Positions 8,046 through 18,127 of a stretch of 64,000 nt of DNA are shown piece after piece. The notes under the pieces were generated by a model. That model worked only from the letters and a program-made list of their open reading frames with translations, was not told where the DNA came from and did not search any database. Numbering within the stretch: the stretch's first letter is position 1; every line of letters starts with the position of its first letter. Source of the stretch: JBKQVT01 sp963727245. GTDB lineage: Bacteria > Planctomycetota > Planctomycetia > Pirellulales > Thermoguttaceae. The position numbers and the translations under genes were made by a program. The stretch is from contig CAVSFO010000012.1 in assembly GCA_963727245.1 (NCBI GenBank), positions 246,651 through 310,650 on the forward strand, written 5' to 3'.

Positions 8046-11000
8046 ATGGCCAGACACAGCGCAGAAAGGCGCCGGCTTCTGCGGATCGAACCGTTGGAAC
8101 AGCGGGCCCTGCTCAGCTCCATCGCCGTCTGCGATCCCATTAGGTGCGACCCAATTCAGGCGGGCGGCTCCGGGGTAAATCCGGCCACCTCGCCGCCCGG
8201 CTTCACCCCGGCCGAAATCCAAACGGCCTATGGGATTAGCTCGATCAGCCTTGGCGGCGTGTCCGGCACCGGCGCTGGCCAGACCATCGCCATCATCGAC
8301 GCCTATAACGATCCCAATATCATCAGCGACGCCGCGGCGTTCAACAGCCAGTTCGGCTTGCAGCAATTCAACTCCGGCGGCCCCACGTTCAAGGTGCTGA
8401 ACGAGACCGGCGGCGCCACGTTGCCCGGCAACGCGAGCACGGGGTCGAGGAGCTGGTCGGTGGAGGAGTCGCTGGACGTGGAATGGGCCCATTCGGTCGC
8501 CCCCCAAGCGAACATCATCCTCTTCGAGGCCAGCAGCGCTTCGATGACAGACATGATGGCCGCGGTCCAGACGGCCGCGGCCTATTCCGGCGTCTCCGTG
8601 GTTTCGATGAGTTGGAGCGAGGGCGACAACGCGTCGGACGAGACGACCTACGACCCGTACTTTACGACGCCCGCCGGTCACGCGAACGTCACTTTCCTTG
8701 CGTCCACGGGCGATAGCGGTGCGCCGGGCGGGTATCCGGCCTTCTCGCCCAACGTCATCGCGGTCGGCGGCACGAGCCTATATTACAACTCATCCACGAA
8801 TACGTACAGCGAAACCGCCTGGAGCAGCGGCGGCGGCGGCGCGAGTTCCTATGAATCCGAGCCGAGTTATCAGACGAATTATCCGGGGTTGGTGGATAGC
8901 ACCGGCAAGCGGGAAACGCCCGAACGTCTCCTTCGATGCCGATCCCAGCACCGGCGTGCCCATCTACGATTCCTATGATTTCGGCGGCAGCCCCTGGCAG
9001 AAGTACGGCGGCACCAGTCTCGCCTGCCCGTGCTGGGCCGGTTTGATCGCCATCGCCGACCAGTTCCGCACCGCCGAGGGGGTCAGCCTGCTTAATGGTC
9101 CTTCGGCCCTGTACGCCCTGTCGAACCCCTACACGAACAATTATTTCAACGACATCACCAGCGGCAGCAACGGCATTCCCGCCGGAACCGGCTATGACAT
9201 GGCCACCGGCATCGGCACGCCCATCGCCAATAACCTGATACCCGCGCTGGCGCCGACCTCGGCGGCCGGTCTGACCGTGAGCATGACCGATTCCGGCTCC
9301 GGCACGTTCCGCGGCGGCGACGTCGGCGACACGTTCACGATCACCGTGACCAACTCCGGCTCCGGGCCGACCGACGGCACGGTGAGCCTGGTCGACGTGC
9401 TGCCGGCGGGAATGACGGCCACGGCCTTCAGCGGCGACGGCTGGACCGTGAATCTTTCCACGCTGACGGCCACCCGCAGCGATTCGCTGGCCGCCGGCAG
9501 CAGCTACTCGGCGATGACGCTGACCGTGAACGTTTCCTCCAGCGCCTCGGGCAGCCTCACCAACACGGCCACCGTCTCCGGCGGCGGCGAGGTCAGCACC
9601 TCCAACGCCACGGATATGGTGGCGATCGTCGCCGTGCCCGACTTGTCCGTCAGCATGACCGATTCCGGCTCCGGTATTTTCCACCCCGGCAACGTCGGCG
9701 ACACGTTCACGATCACCGTGAGCAACTCCGGCGCCGCGGCGACCAACGGCACGGTGAGCCTGGCCGACGTGCTGCCGGCGGGAATGACGGCCACGGCCTT
9801 CAGCGGCACGGGCTGGACCACGAACCTTACCACGCTGACGGCCACCCGCAGCGATCCGCTGGCCGCTCTCGGCAGTTACTCGGTGCTGACGCTGACCGTC
9901 AACGTTTCCTCCGGCGCCTCGGGCAGCCTCACCAACACGGCCATTGTCTCCGGCGGCGGCGAGACGAACACCGCCAACGACACCGCCACCGATACGGTAT
10001 CAGTCCTCGTGCCGCCCGACTTGACCGTCGCCATCACCGATTCGGGGCATTTCAAGCAGGGTGACACCGCCGACACGTATACCATTACCGTGACCAACTC
10101 CGGCGCCGGGGCGACCATCGCCACGGTGAGCCTGGTCGACACGCTGCCGGCGGGCCTGACGGCCACGGCCCTGAGCGGCACCGGCTGGACCGTGAATTTC
10201 TCCACGCTGACGGCCACCCGCAGCGATCCGCTGGCCGCCCACAGCAGCTACGCGGTGCTGACGCTGACGGTCAGCGTGGCCGAAAATGCGCCGGCAAGCG
10301 TCACCAACACGGTTGCCGTTTCCGGCGGCGGCGAAGTCAATACCTCCAACGACACGGCCAGCGACACAACCAATATCGGCGTCGTCCTGCCGGTCATTAC
10401 CGGCACCACGCCCTCGCTTACCGGCGGCACGCTCACCGCCGGCGTCAGCACGCTGACGATCAACTTCAACGAGGCGATGACCGGCGCCGGCAGCGCCTCG
10501 AACTACCAACTCCGCGACCCCGGTCCCGACGGGCTGTTCAATACGTCGGACGACGTCAATACGTCGGACAACGTCATTGTGCCGCTGAGCGTCTCCTACA
10601 GCGGCACCACGGCGACGCTGACCTTCGCCGCCCTGACGGAGAATGTTTACTGCTTGACCGTGTACGACACGATCACCAACGCCGCCGGCGTCGCCCTGGG
10701 CGGCAATTGGGTCACCGATTTCGTCGTGCTCGGCACCGGCACCCTATTGGGCAGCGCCGCGACGGTCGGCGTGGGGACGACGCCCCACGGCGTGGCGGTG
10801 GGCGACTTTAACGGCGACGGCTATCAGGACCTCGTGGTGGCCAACGAAGCTGGCGTCGGCAGCGTTCAAGTCCTACTGAACAACGGCAACGGCACCTTCA
10901 CCGCCCAAACGCCTATCACCACGAACATCATCCAGCCCTACGCGGTGGCGGTGGGCGACTTCAACGGCGACGGCAACCTCGACCTGGCCGTGGTCAACTC

Positions 11001-14000
11001 CGCGGGAGGAGGAGGAGGCGACGGCGACGTTGCCATTTTCTTGGGCAACGGCGACGGTACTTTCACCGCGGACGGGACCGTCAGCGTCGGCTGGAACCCC
11101 GAGAGCATCGCCGTCGGAAATTTCGGCAACGGTTATCAGGACCTGGTGGTGGCAAACTATGGCCTGGGCGTCGGCAGCATCGACAGTAGCGTCCAAATCC
11201 TCCTGAACAACGGCAGCGGCACGTTCACCGCCCAAACGGCTTACGCCACCAACATCAATCGACCCGAGGCCGTGGCCGTCGCAGACTTCAACGGCGACGG
11301 AAAACTCGACGTGGCCGTGGCGAATTATGGCGGCAACGCCGCCATCCTCATGGGCAATGGCAGCGGCGGCTTCTCCTCTGCCACCACGTATACCACCAAC
11401 ATTTCCTTTCCCACATGTGTCGCCGTCGGCAACTTCAACGGCCATCCCGACGTCGTTGTGGGCAACAGCGGCAACAACACCGTCGGCATCCTCCTGAACA
11501 ACGGCAGCGGCACCTTTGCCAACGCCGTGACCTACAGCACTGGCGGCACGACTCCCGAGGGCGTCGCCGTGGCCGACTTCAACGGCGATGGCTACGCCGA
11601 CGTGGTCGTGACCAACAAGGCCAGCGGCACGATCGGGGTGCTCCTGAACAACGGCAACGGCACGTTCTCGCCCGCCACCACCTTTAGCACCGGCAGCAGC
11701 TCCGGTCCCTGGGGCGTGGCGGTGGGCAACTTCAACGGCGACGGCAAACCGGACGTGGCGGTGACGGATTCTTCCACCAACTCCGTGGCGATCCTCCCGA
11801 ACGTTTACGAACGTACCTCGGTTACCTTGACCACGCCCAACGGCTTCGGCTTCGACGTGGCCACCGGCCAGTTCGGCCCGGGCGAGTTTGTCGCCGGCAG
11901 CGGCGGCGGCAGTTTCAGCGGCGAGAGCAACGCCTTCAACGGCTACGGCCGGCTCTATGTCGGCGGCAGCCTGTTCAGCCCGACGGTGGCCACGTACAGC
12001 ACGGCCAACGGCGGGCAAAGCCTGCTTCTCGGCAGCGGCACGGCCGCCGGCCTGGCCGTCTCCGGCGAAGTTACCGTGCCCGACAGCGGCAGCCAGGACT
12101 TCGCCCGCACGGTGGACACCTTCACCAATTCCACCGGCTCGTCGATTACGACCACGGTGCAGATCATCGCCAACCTCGGCTCGAACCTGGCCACCACGGT
12201 CTTCGGCACTTCCGCCGGCGGCACCAGCGTCGGTCCGGGCGATCAATGGATCGGCACCGACGGCAACGGCACGCCGGCGATCATCACCTACATCGACGGC
12301 CCGCTGAGCTTGCAGCCGACTTCGCTAACCCTCGACGGCGGCGACCTGCAATGGACTTACAGCATCACGGTGGCTGCCGGGGCGAGCGTCAATCTGGCCT
12401 ATTTCACCATCGTGGCCGCCACCCCTGCGGCGGCGGAGAGCGAGGCCAACGCCCTGGTCGGCAGCAGCGGTTTCGGCGGCCAGGCCGGCGCCTTGCTGAG
12501 CACGAGCGAACTCCAGTCGCTGGCCAACTTCGCCAACCCGGCGACGGTCCTGACGCCGCCGCCGTCGCCCACCGCAGGCGCCCTCCTAACGGACGCAAAC
12601 CTCTTCCACTTCAGCGACACCAGCGCGGGCGCCAACCTCAATAACTACACGGCCACGATCGCCTGGGGCGACGGCACCTTCTCGACCGTGACCAGCACGG
12701 CAAACAGCGGCGGCCAGATCGTCGCCGACGGCAATGGCGGCTTCAACGTCCTGGGCACGCACGTCTACACCAGTGCGATCCTCAGCCCCGTCACGCTCGG
12801 CGTCGCGGTCAGCAACGGCGCGGGCACGATCACTGCCAGCGACCCGAGTTTCACCGTGGCGGACGCGCCGCTGACGGCCGGCGCGTTGACCCTGCCGGCG
12901 GCGATCGTGGGGAGTTTCAGCAATGTGCCCGTCTTCCAGTTCAGCAACGTCAATTCGTACATGACCGCCGCCGACTTTTCGGCGGTGATCACCTGGGGCG
13001 ACGGCACCTTCTCGACGGTGACCAGCACCGCCAGTGCCGGCGGCCAGATCGTCGCCGACTCGGGCGGCGGCTTCAACGTCCTGGGCACGCACAACTATAC
13101 GGCGGCCCTCAGCGGCGCGACGTTCAGCGTGCAGGTGTCCGACGACGACGGCTCCGGCACCGGCGCCAGCCAGAGCGGCTTCAGCGTGGCCGCGATCATC
13201 GTTTCCGCTCAGGCGGTAGGCTCCCTGGACCTTTCCGCCGGCACCACTCTGGTCATTGCGGCCGGCGGGACCCTCGCAGCCGGCAACGGCGTCGAGATCG
13301 ACTCGGGCGCCGCCCTCGAGATCGACACCGGTGGGACGCTCATCGTGTCGAGCATTGTTCAGGGGACAGGCGCGGGCACCTTGCTTTTTGCCGGCGGCAC
13401 GCTGGAAGCCGCCGCCGCCTTCACCTCGGCCATGCCCATCGAGCTTGGCGCCGGCGGCGCCACGGTGAACACCAACGGGTACGGCGTCACGCTGGCCGGC
13501 AACCTCAGCAACGCCACCGGCGCCGGCTCGTTGATCAAGACGGGCGCCGGCATGTTGACCCTTTCCGGCACCAACACCTACACGGGCGGCACAACGATTC
13601 TGGCCGGCGCCGTGGACGTGACCTCCCCCAGCGCGGCGGCGTCGGACGGCGCCCTGACCATCGACAGCGGCGGCCTCTTGATCCTGGGCAGCCTCATCGA
13701 GGGCGGCGACGCCGCGCCGGCCGATGCAAGCACCACCACGCCGGCCGCGGCAAGCACGGCAACTTCCGATGCGGGAAGCACGATTCTGGGCAAGTTGCGC
13801 GCCAGAGTGGCCGCCGCGTCGTCCAGCACGGCAACCGCGACGGCCACGGCGACGGCAACCGCGGCGACAACTGACGCAGCGGCCGCGTCGGCCGATCCAA
13901 CGAGCACCGCGACGGCCACGGCAGCCGCTGCAGAAACTACTCCGGCAACCGCGACGCCTGCCGCTGCGGAGACGACCACGCCAGTCGCCGCGTCGCCCAG

Positions 14001-14340
14001 CACGGCAACCGCCACGGCCGCGGCTGCGACAACCGCTGCGACAACCGCCGTAGCGGCTGCGTCGGCTGCCGAAGTTCCCCTGGCTAGCGACGCCACCCCG
14101 TCCGATCCAACCAGCACTGCGACGGTCACCGCAACCACTCCAGAAACCACTCCAGAAACCACTCCGGCAACCGCTACGTCTGCCGCTACGGACACGACCG
14201 CGCCAGTCGCTACGTCGCCCAGCACGGCAACCGCTACGGCCGCCGCTACGATAGCCGGCGCAACGGCCCCACCGGCCGCCGGCGCACCCGTGGAAACATC
14301 GTTGCCGCTCGAGCGGCCTGGAATCGTCGGTCAACGTTGA
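8046..14340 (+). CDS. Giant secreted S53 (sedolisin) protease with DUF11, FG-GAP and beta-strand repeats; one +1 frameshift
   Basis: Extracellular serine-carboxyl protease fused to adhesion-type repeats, about 2,100 residues when joined. Residues 13-23 (RIEPLEQRALL) are the LEPR-XLL signature of planctomycete surface proteins. The S53 domain has E140-x3-D144, an oxyanion-type D223 in STGDSGA and, after the frame break, S324 in GGTSLACP. There is no long propeptide. Next come three DUF11 repeats (about 9270-10370), an Ig/SwmB-like segment, seven FG-GAP/VCBS units (D-F-N-G-D-G type, 10790-11780) that should form a calcium-binding propeller, two PKD-like units (about 12590-13190), an autotransporter-type beta-strand repeat (about 13510-13630) and an Ala/Thr/Ser low-complexity tail. 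The frame changes by +1 at CCC-GAA-C (8919-8925), before the catalytic serine. The paralogue at 22829 breaks at the identical sequence. Confidence 0.8.
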
Positions 14341-14725
14341 CATGTCCGGCGGCCAGGCCAACGCCAGTCCCGCGACGGTGGTTTCAAGTGGCGCCGAGGT
14401 GGAAGGAAGGGGCCAGAATAGTTCTGCTGGTTCCGTGCGAGCGATTCAATCTCATTCGGAGGGCGACGCCTCCGGCTCGATTGCGGTGATTTCATCTTAT
14501 CCGGAGGCTGACGCCTCCGGCCCGTTTACCGCGTCCGTCGCGCCGGACGACCATGCTCGCGCCCACGACTTCGTTCTGCAATCCCACGGTGTCAGGTCAT
14601 CCGGGATCGAGTCGTCCTGCGCAGCAGGGGGACTGGCCCACGGTCGCGACAGGCTGCATCCGGCCAAGAGGGCCAGCTCGGTCGAAGCGCTTCTGGATGC
14701 GGCCTTGGTCTCGCTAATGATCTAG
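14341..14725 (+). other. Probable out-of-frame C-terminal tail of the S53 giant protein
   Basis: An open frame runs through the stop at 14338-14340 (reading G-L-E-S-S-V-N-V-D-M-S-G-G) and ends at a TAG at 14723-14725 with SVEALLDAALVSLMI, an ending that resembles the C-termini of planctomycete surface proteins. A +1 indel near 14290-14320 would attach it to the preceding gene. Its middle is encoded by two REP hairpins, which argues that at least part is repeat DNA that happens to be in frame. A separate small gene is less likely, as no ribosome-binding site is evident. Confidence 0.4.
14455..14520. repeat. Two REP-type hairpins (GGAGGC/GCCTCC)
   Basis: CGGAGG-GCGAC-GCCTCCG (14457-14474) and the perfect CCGGAGGC-TGAC-GCCTCCGG (14501-14520, preceded by CTTAT) are repeated 44 bases apart. 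They share TTAT plus an 8-bp stem and a four-base loop with the hairpins at 1491, 1553 and 39843. Confidence 0.65.
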
Positions 14726-14837
14726 TTTCCTGCTCCCGGGCGACCTGTCTTTGGCAATAACGTCGTTCCCGGGTTCGATTTACGCGCCCGGAGCCGTGCG
14801 GTATCCCCCGGATTTCCAGGTAACGATGTGGTGCTAA

Positions 14838-14943
14838 CCGTTGTCCTCGCCGTTGAGGTCGATATGGTATTTGTCGAGCAGCGCACGACAGGCAGTTGTC
14901 ACGGCAACGTCAGCACCTGATTTCCGTGCAGCCGGTGGTGGCG
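14838..14943 (-). pseudogene. Orphan fragment of an AHH-type toxin C-terminus
   Basis: On the minus strand this encodes ...TACRALLDKYHIDLNGEDNG followed by a stop. The stretch 14838-14885 is nearly the same as 15801-15850 inside the intact toxin gene (ALLDKYHIDLNGAENG). No start or upstream domain remains. It lies 3' of the immunity gene, as expected for a displaced C-terminal module in a polymorphic-toxin locus. The rest of the 300-base gap between 14726 and 15026 holds nothing else I recognise. Confidence 0.65.
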
Positions 14944-15026
14944 GCTGCAAGACCCGCCACGGTCTATTTCAGTCCGTCGAGCGATCAGCGACTTGACAAA
15001 GCGGCGCTTATGGTCGTCCCCTTCTT

Positions 15027-15581
15027 TCACCCTGGCAGATCGACTCTCGGTATGGCGTGAAATTTCAGGCCCTTGAGCTTGTGGCCCTCGACGACTTCGC
15101 GAAACACGTCATCCACCAGCAGTTCGTCTCGGCTGGCGACGGGCGTTCGGAAGATGTGTTTGCCAAGGAGCAATTCGGGTTTTAGGCAGTAGCGCTCGAT
15201 GCTCGCCACGCGGCCGTCGTCGTAGAATTCGAGCTCTGACCGCGCATGGTCGATGCAGTCGATCACTTCCATCACATGGATAAAGTAGAACGGCTTCTTA
15301 CTCGGATGGATGATCGGCAGCGCCTCCCAGCGGCAAGCAATCGTGGCGCTGAGCACGTCCCAGGCCCGCTGGCTGAACACCGGGAGATCGGGGTAGTCGT
15401 AAAAAGTTGGAAAGTCGCCGGCCTCCTTCGGCCTCTTGTCGAGCACCTTGACCCGGACAGGCTTCCATAGCGATGCCACCGGTTCATTGCGGTCGAAGAG
15501 TTCCTCGAGTTGGTCCCCCATCAGCGGGCGTGCGCCGAGGCCGGCAACCGAGCAATCATTGTCATAACGGTAGTATTGCAC
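15027..15581 (-). CDS. Imm11-family (DUF1629) immunity protein
   Basis: Predicted cytoplasmic immunity protein that binds and neutralises the neighbouring AHH nuclease. The 184-residue product has the family order: N-terminal MQYYRYDND, the LPVFSQRAWDVL helix, FYFIHVMEVIDCIDHARSELE, GKHIFRTP, and the final DDVFREVVEGHKLKGLKFHAI. I chose the GTG at 15579-15581 because AAGGAG (complement of 15589-15594) lies seven bases upstream and because the resulting start matches the family. A longer frame beginning at 15614 overlaps the toxin stop but has no such site. It is co-transcribed with the toxin, starting 29 bases after it. Confidence 0.8.
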   Translation of the reverse strand: MQYYRYDNDCSVAGLGARPLMGDQLEELFDRNEPVASLWKPVRVKVLDKRPKEAGDFPTFYDYPDLPVFSQRAWDVLSATIACRWEALPIIHPSKKPFYFIHVMEVIDCIDHARSELEFYDDGRVASIERYCLKPELLLGKHIFRTPVASRDELLVDDVFREVVEGHKLKGLKFHAIPRVDLPG

Positions 15582-15610
15582 CTGTTGGCTCCTTGAGCGA
15601 AGCGATGGTT

Positions 15611-16240
15611 TCACGGGCAGGGAAATCTTCCGGCATTAATGTCGCGTCGAATCTTTCCCATTTCCTTCATGACCGCATCCCTCGCGGCCTCCCAGTTCTT
15701 GACGCCCTTTGCCGCCTTCCGCAGCCTGTCGGTGACGTCGCGGATCGCCTTTTGCCGTTGTAGCCCACTGGTCTGGTGGATGCGGCGAGTGAGTTTCAGG
15801 CCGTTCTCCGCGCCGTTGAGGTCGATATGGTATTTGTCCAACAGGGCGCGGGCCTTGGCCGCCCGAGGATCGGTGCCTTGAACGAGATGGTGGGGCTCCT
15901 CTCCTGCCCCGAAAACCGTGTGATCCCTCTCCATGCTCTTTCGCAGGATTGTGGCGTTCTTGCTCGTGTCCCAGGTCTGCGACGATTTCCATTTGTCGGC
16001 GGCCTTCTTGGCCTCCTCGACCCCGATCGTAAACGGCCAGTCGTCGGTCGATCCGCCCGTCGTCAATCGCCCCCAGGCATCGGCGCTTCGTCGGAAATGC
16101 GGCCGGCGAGCCACGTCGGCCGAGCTCTCGCCAAGAATTGCCGCGACGAATGCCGCATTGTCGGCCGGGTCCGGCTCGCCGAGAATGGCCGCCACAAACG
16201 CGCGGCCGTCGGGCGAAACACTTGGTCCGTAGCTATCCAT
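15611..16240 (-). CDS. AHH/HNH-type nuclease toxin (polymorphic toxin module)
   Basis: 209 residues with a C-terminal AHH domain of the HNH/Endo VII superfamily: H117-H118-L-V, then ARALLDKYHIDLNGAENG with H138 and N142-G143, then H155. A basic helix-rich end follows. Such domains cut nucleic acid and form the toxic tip of polymorphic toxins. The N-terminal half carries a duplicated FVAAILGE motif (residues 15-22 and 31-38) and no secretion or repeat region, so this copy is either a free toxin or a detached tip. ATG at 16238-16240 is preceded by GGAGAG. The Imm11-type gene follows directly. Confidence 0.75.
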   Translation of the reverse strand: MDSYGPSVSPDGRAFVAAILGEPDPADNAAFVAAILGESSADVARRPHFRRSADAWGRLTTGGSTDDWPFTIGVEEAKKAADKWKSSQTWDTSKNATILRKSMERDHTVFGAGEEPHHLVQGTDPRAAKARALLDKYHIDLNGAENGLKLTRRIHQTSGLQRQKAIRDVTDRLRKAAKGVKNWEAARDAVMKEMGKIRRDINAGRFPCP

Positions 16241-16457
16241 GAAATATTCTCTCCATTTAGAAGACGCCGCCACGTCGGTTCGAGAGAGAAGAGAACGGAT
16301 TAACTCCGAGTGGGCGCAACCAGTCTAACGACTCGCTTGGCCAGTTTCAATCGCTGCTCTTGGGCCAATGTGTCAGGATGATCCGCATCGGATAGCTTCG
16401 GTTGTGCACCCGTATTGGACGGAAACTTGCCGGCAAAGGGATCCGCCAAAAGAAGAA

Positions 16458-16493
16458 AACCACTTGCCGCAAGTCCTTTGCTGACAAGTGGTT
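16458..16493 (-). terminator. Hairpin and T-rich tail, probably the original tRNA-Gly terminator
   Basis: AACCACTTG (16458-16466) pairs with CAAGTGGTT (16485-16493). On the minus strand the stem is followed by TTTTCTTCTTTT. It sits immediately 3' of the duplicated tRNA-Gly 3' half, so it is likely to have been the native terminator of that tRNA before the island inserted. Confidence 0.6.
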
Positions 16494-16498
16494 ATTCT

Positions 16499-16542
16499 GA
16501 AGCGGGAGACGGGATTCGGACCCGCGACTTCCAGCTTGGGAA
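16499..16542 (-). repeat. attachment-site duplicate: 3' half of tRNA-Gly(CCC)
   Basis: These 44 bases are identical to 20800-20843, which is the 3' half of the intact tRNA-Gly gene (anticodon loop to acceptor end) plus three flanking bases. The other half of the tRNA is missing here. This is the footprint left by site-specific integration into a tRNA 3' end. Confidence 0.85.
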
Positions 16543-16587
16543 CCGTTGCCGGATTCCCCGCCGAGCGGCAATCAAGTCCTTATTTCT

Positions 16588-16882
16588 TCATAGTTTACGG
16601 CGGTTTCGCCCAACTTGCAAGGGCGTGCATAGGTATGCAGGTTCTTGCAAGGAAAAGCGGTACAGGGCGGCGAAAAACGGTACGTACCGTTTTTCGGTGG
16701 CGCGGCGGATAGCCTCCAGGACATCCTTCTCCGAGGAGTGCGGCAGGAAATAGAGCGCCACGGCCGCTTGGTCGTGCTCGTTCAACGTGTCGAACGCCGG
16801 CCGGTACTTCGGGTGGACCCGTCGTGCGAGCGCGAGGTCCTTGCGCAGCGTCCGGAATCAAGAAGCCCTGCTTGTCAGGCAT
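16588..16882 (-). CDS. Small hypothetical protein at the end of the island operon, one frameshift
   Basis: A start at 16882 (MPDKQGFLIPD) joins, by a one-base shift near 16851, to T-L-R-K-D-L-A-L-A-R-R-V-H-P-K-Y-R-P and NEHDQAAVALYFLPHSSEKD, with a stop at 16588. Joined length is about 98 residues, charged and probably soluble. I do not recognise it. The last 25 residues become basic and may be read-through into island-edge DNA. It lies 27 bases after the DUF523 gene in the same direction. Confidence 0.4.
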
Positions 16883-16909
16883 GGAAAGGTTCCAGAAGAG
16901 ATGCAGGCA

Positions 16910-17368
16910 CTACCCAATACGAACCACCTTCATGCCGCCGCGTGTAAGGACTTCGCCCGTCACACCCTGACGATCGCATGAGGGGCTTCCACCTTTGAGA
17001 TAGGCACGTCGGGCACCGATGATCTCCGCGATTTCCAAGACGTACCGCGCACCGTTGACGTGGAAGCGGGTCACATCTTCGCCCGTTTCCGGGGCAATGA
17101 TCCGCAATCCCTCATCGAGAACCTGAGCGCCCGTGCCGTGGAGCGTCTCGCTCGTCCTGGGCGTCGGCATACCGCCGAGTTGCTCGGGGCAGATCGGCAC
17201 GAGAACATATCGTTGCTGGAGCCGGCGGATCAATTTCTCTCGCTTCTTCGGCCTGCGCCCGTGCCAACGACAGGGGATCCCCAGCAGGCACGCGCTGACC
17301 AAGACCGGTTCGCCACGCTTGCCTTCATCGAAAAGGCGGGCTTGCTTTTGATCAGTTTTACGGGCCAT
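16910..17368 (-). CDS. DUF523 protein (TudS-like thiouracil desulfidase family)
   Basis: 152 residues. The family order is clear: VSACLLGIPCRWHG (C27), VPICPEQLGGMPTPR (C60), and YLKGGSPSCDRQGVTGEV (C131). In characterised TudS enzymes, three cysteines at these positions hold a [4Fe-4S] cluster that removes sulfur from thiouracil. Here the acidic or catalytic context is retained, so an iron-sulfur desulfidase-like role on a nucleobase is plausible, but the substrate is unknown. The start (17366-17368) lies 11 bases inside the preceding radical SAM gene, showing translational coupling. Confidence 0.85.
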   Translation of the reverse strand: MARKTDQKQARLFDEGKRGEPVLVSACLLGIPCRWHGRRPKKREKLIRRLQQRYVLVPICPEQLGGMPTPRTSETLHGTGAQVLDEGLRIIAPETGEDVTRFHVNGARYVLEIAEIIGARRAYLKGGSPSCDRQGVTGEVLTRGGMKVVRIG

Positions 17369-18101
17369 GCAATTCCCCTTCCGCTCCCCGGAATCGCTCC
17401 AAGTCCTTCTTAATCAGGTAGTGATGGCCGTCCAGTGCAGCTTCAACGTCCAGCAGAAAGCGGTGCCAATCAATGGTGGCCTCGCGCTCGCGGTCATGGT
17501 TGAGCTTGCCGATCTTCCAAAAATCGACCTCGCCGCGAAGAATCTCAACGACCTTGATCGCCTCGGCGGGGTCAATAACTGGCTCAACGGAAACCCAGGT
17601 GAAGATTCCCATCGCGTGCGCGTGCCGGATGGCCTCGATCCGGTCGGCAATCGGCGGCGCACCAGGTTCCCAGTGCTCGCGACAGGTTTCGCTCTCGAAG
17701 ATGATCGTCGCGCCGTATTTCCAACGATTGCGAAGGAGAATGTCAAAATCCCGGGTGCTTCGTCGGCCACCCTTGGTGAGCACCTGGACGCGAAGGTCGT
17801 ATCGTTCCAGCACTTCGAGAGCTTCCCGCGTAAGCCGGGCCGCTTCGTCGGAGTGGTAGGGGTCGCTCATAAAGCTCAGGAGGATTTCCCGCGGGTCTCC
17901 CCGCAGCTTCTTTGCCTCACGTTCGAGGTCGCGCAGAATCCCCTTCCGCGGCTGTGGATCGAACGCCCAAGCGTCGATGGTCTTGCGCAAGATGGCCGGG
18001 CAGTAGCAGTAGCGGCAGGCATGGGAACAGCCCGTATAGAGGTTCACCGCCAGATCGCTGTATTCCCTGGCCTTCCCCCGAGGCTCATAGATGATTGACA
18101 T
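17358..18101 (-). CDS. Radical SAM enzyme, SplB/Rv2578c-like (COG1533 type)
   Basis: 247 residues beginning at the ATG 18099-18101. The cluster motif C25-x3-C29-x2-C32 (TGCSHACRYCYC) would bind the SAM-cleaving [4Fe-4S] cluster. Next come LSFMSDPYHSDEA, RVQVLTKGGRR and TWVSVEPVIDP, which match the spore-photoproduct-lyase-like COG1533 family. The enzyme is cytoplasmic and its substrate cannot be read from sequence; relatives include DNA photolesion repair enzymes. It overlaps the DUF523 gene by 11 bases and follows the methyltransferase by 26. Confidence 0.8.
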   Translation of the reverse strand: MSIIYEPRGKAREYSDLAVNLYTGCSHACRYCYCPAILRKTIDAWAFDPQPRKGILRDLEREAKKLRGDPREILLSFMSDPYHSDEAARLTREALEVLERYDLRVQVLTKGGRRSTRDFDILLRNRWKYGATIIFESETCREHWEPGAPPIADRIEAIRHAHAMGIFTWVSVEPVIDPAEAIKVVEILRGEVDFWKIGKLNHDREREATIDWHRFLLDVEAALDGHHYLIKKDLERFRGAEGELHGP

Positions 18102-18127
18102 GGGACATCGCCTTTTCCTTGTCCCTC

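Noticed and set aside
10790..11780. Regular repeats at first sight like an array
   Set aside because: They are seven FG-GAP protein repeats, with diverged DNA and no spacer structure, not CRISPR. I found no CRISPR array or cas gene.
10873..14361. Long minus-strand frames (10873-12246 and 12586-14361)
   Set aside because: They mirror the FG-GAP and Ala/Thr-rich repeats of the S53 giant gene; codon periodicity belongs to the plus strand.
16499..16542. A second functional tRNA-Gly
   Set aside because: Only the 3' half is present; D arm and 5' acceptor strand are missing.
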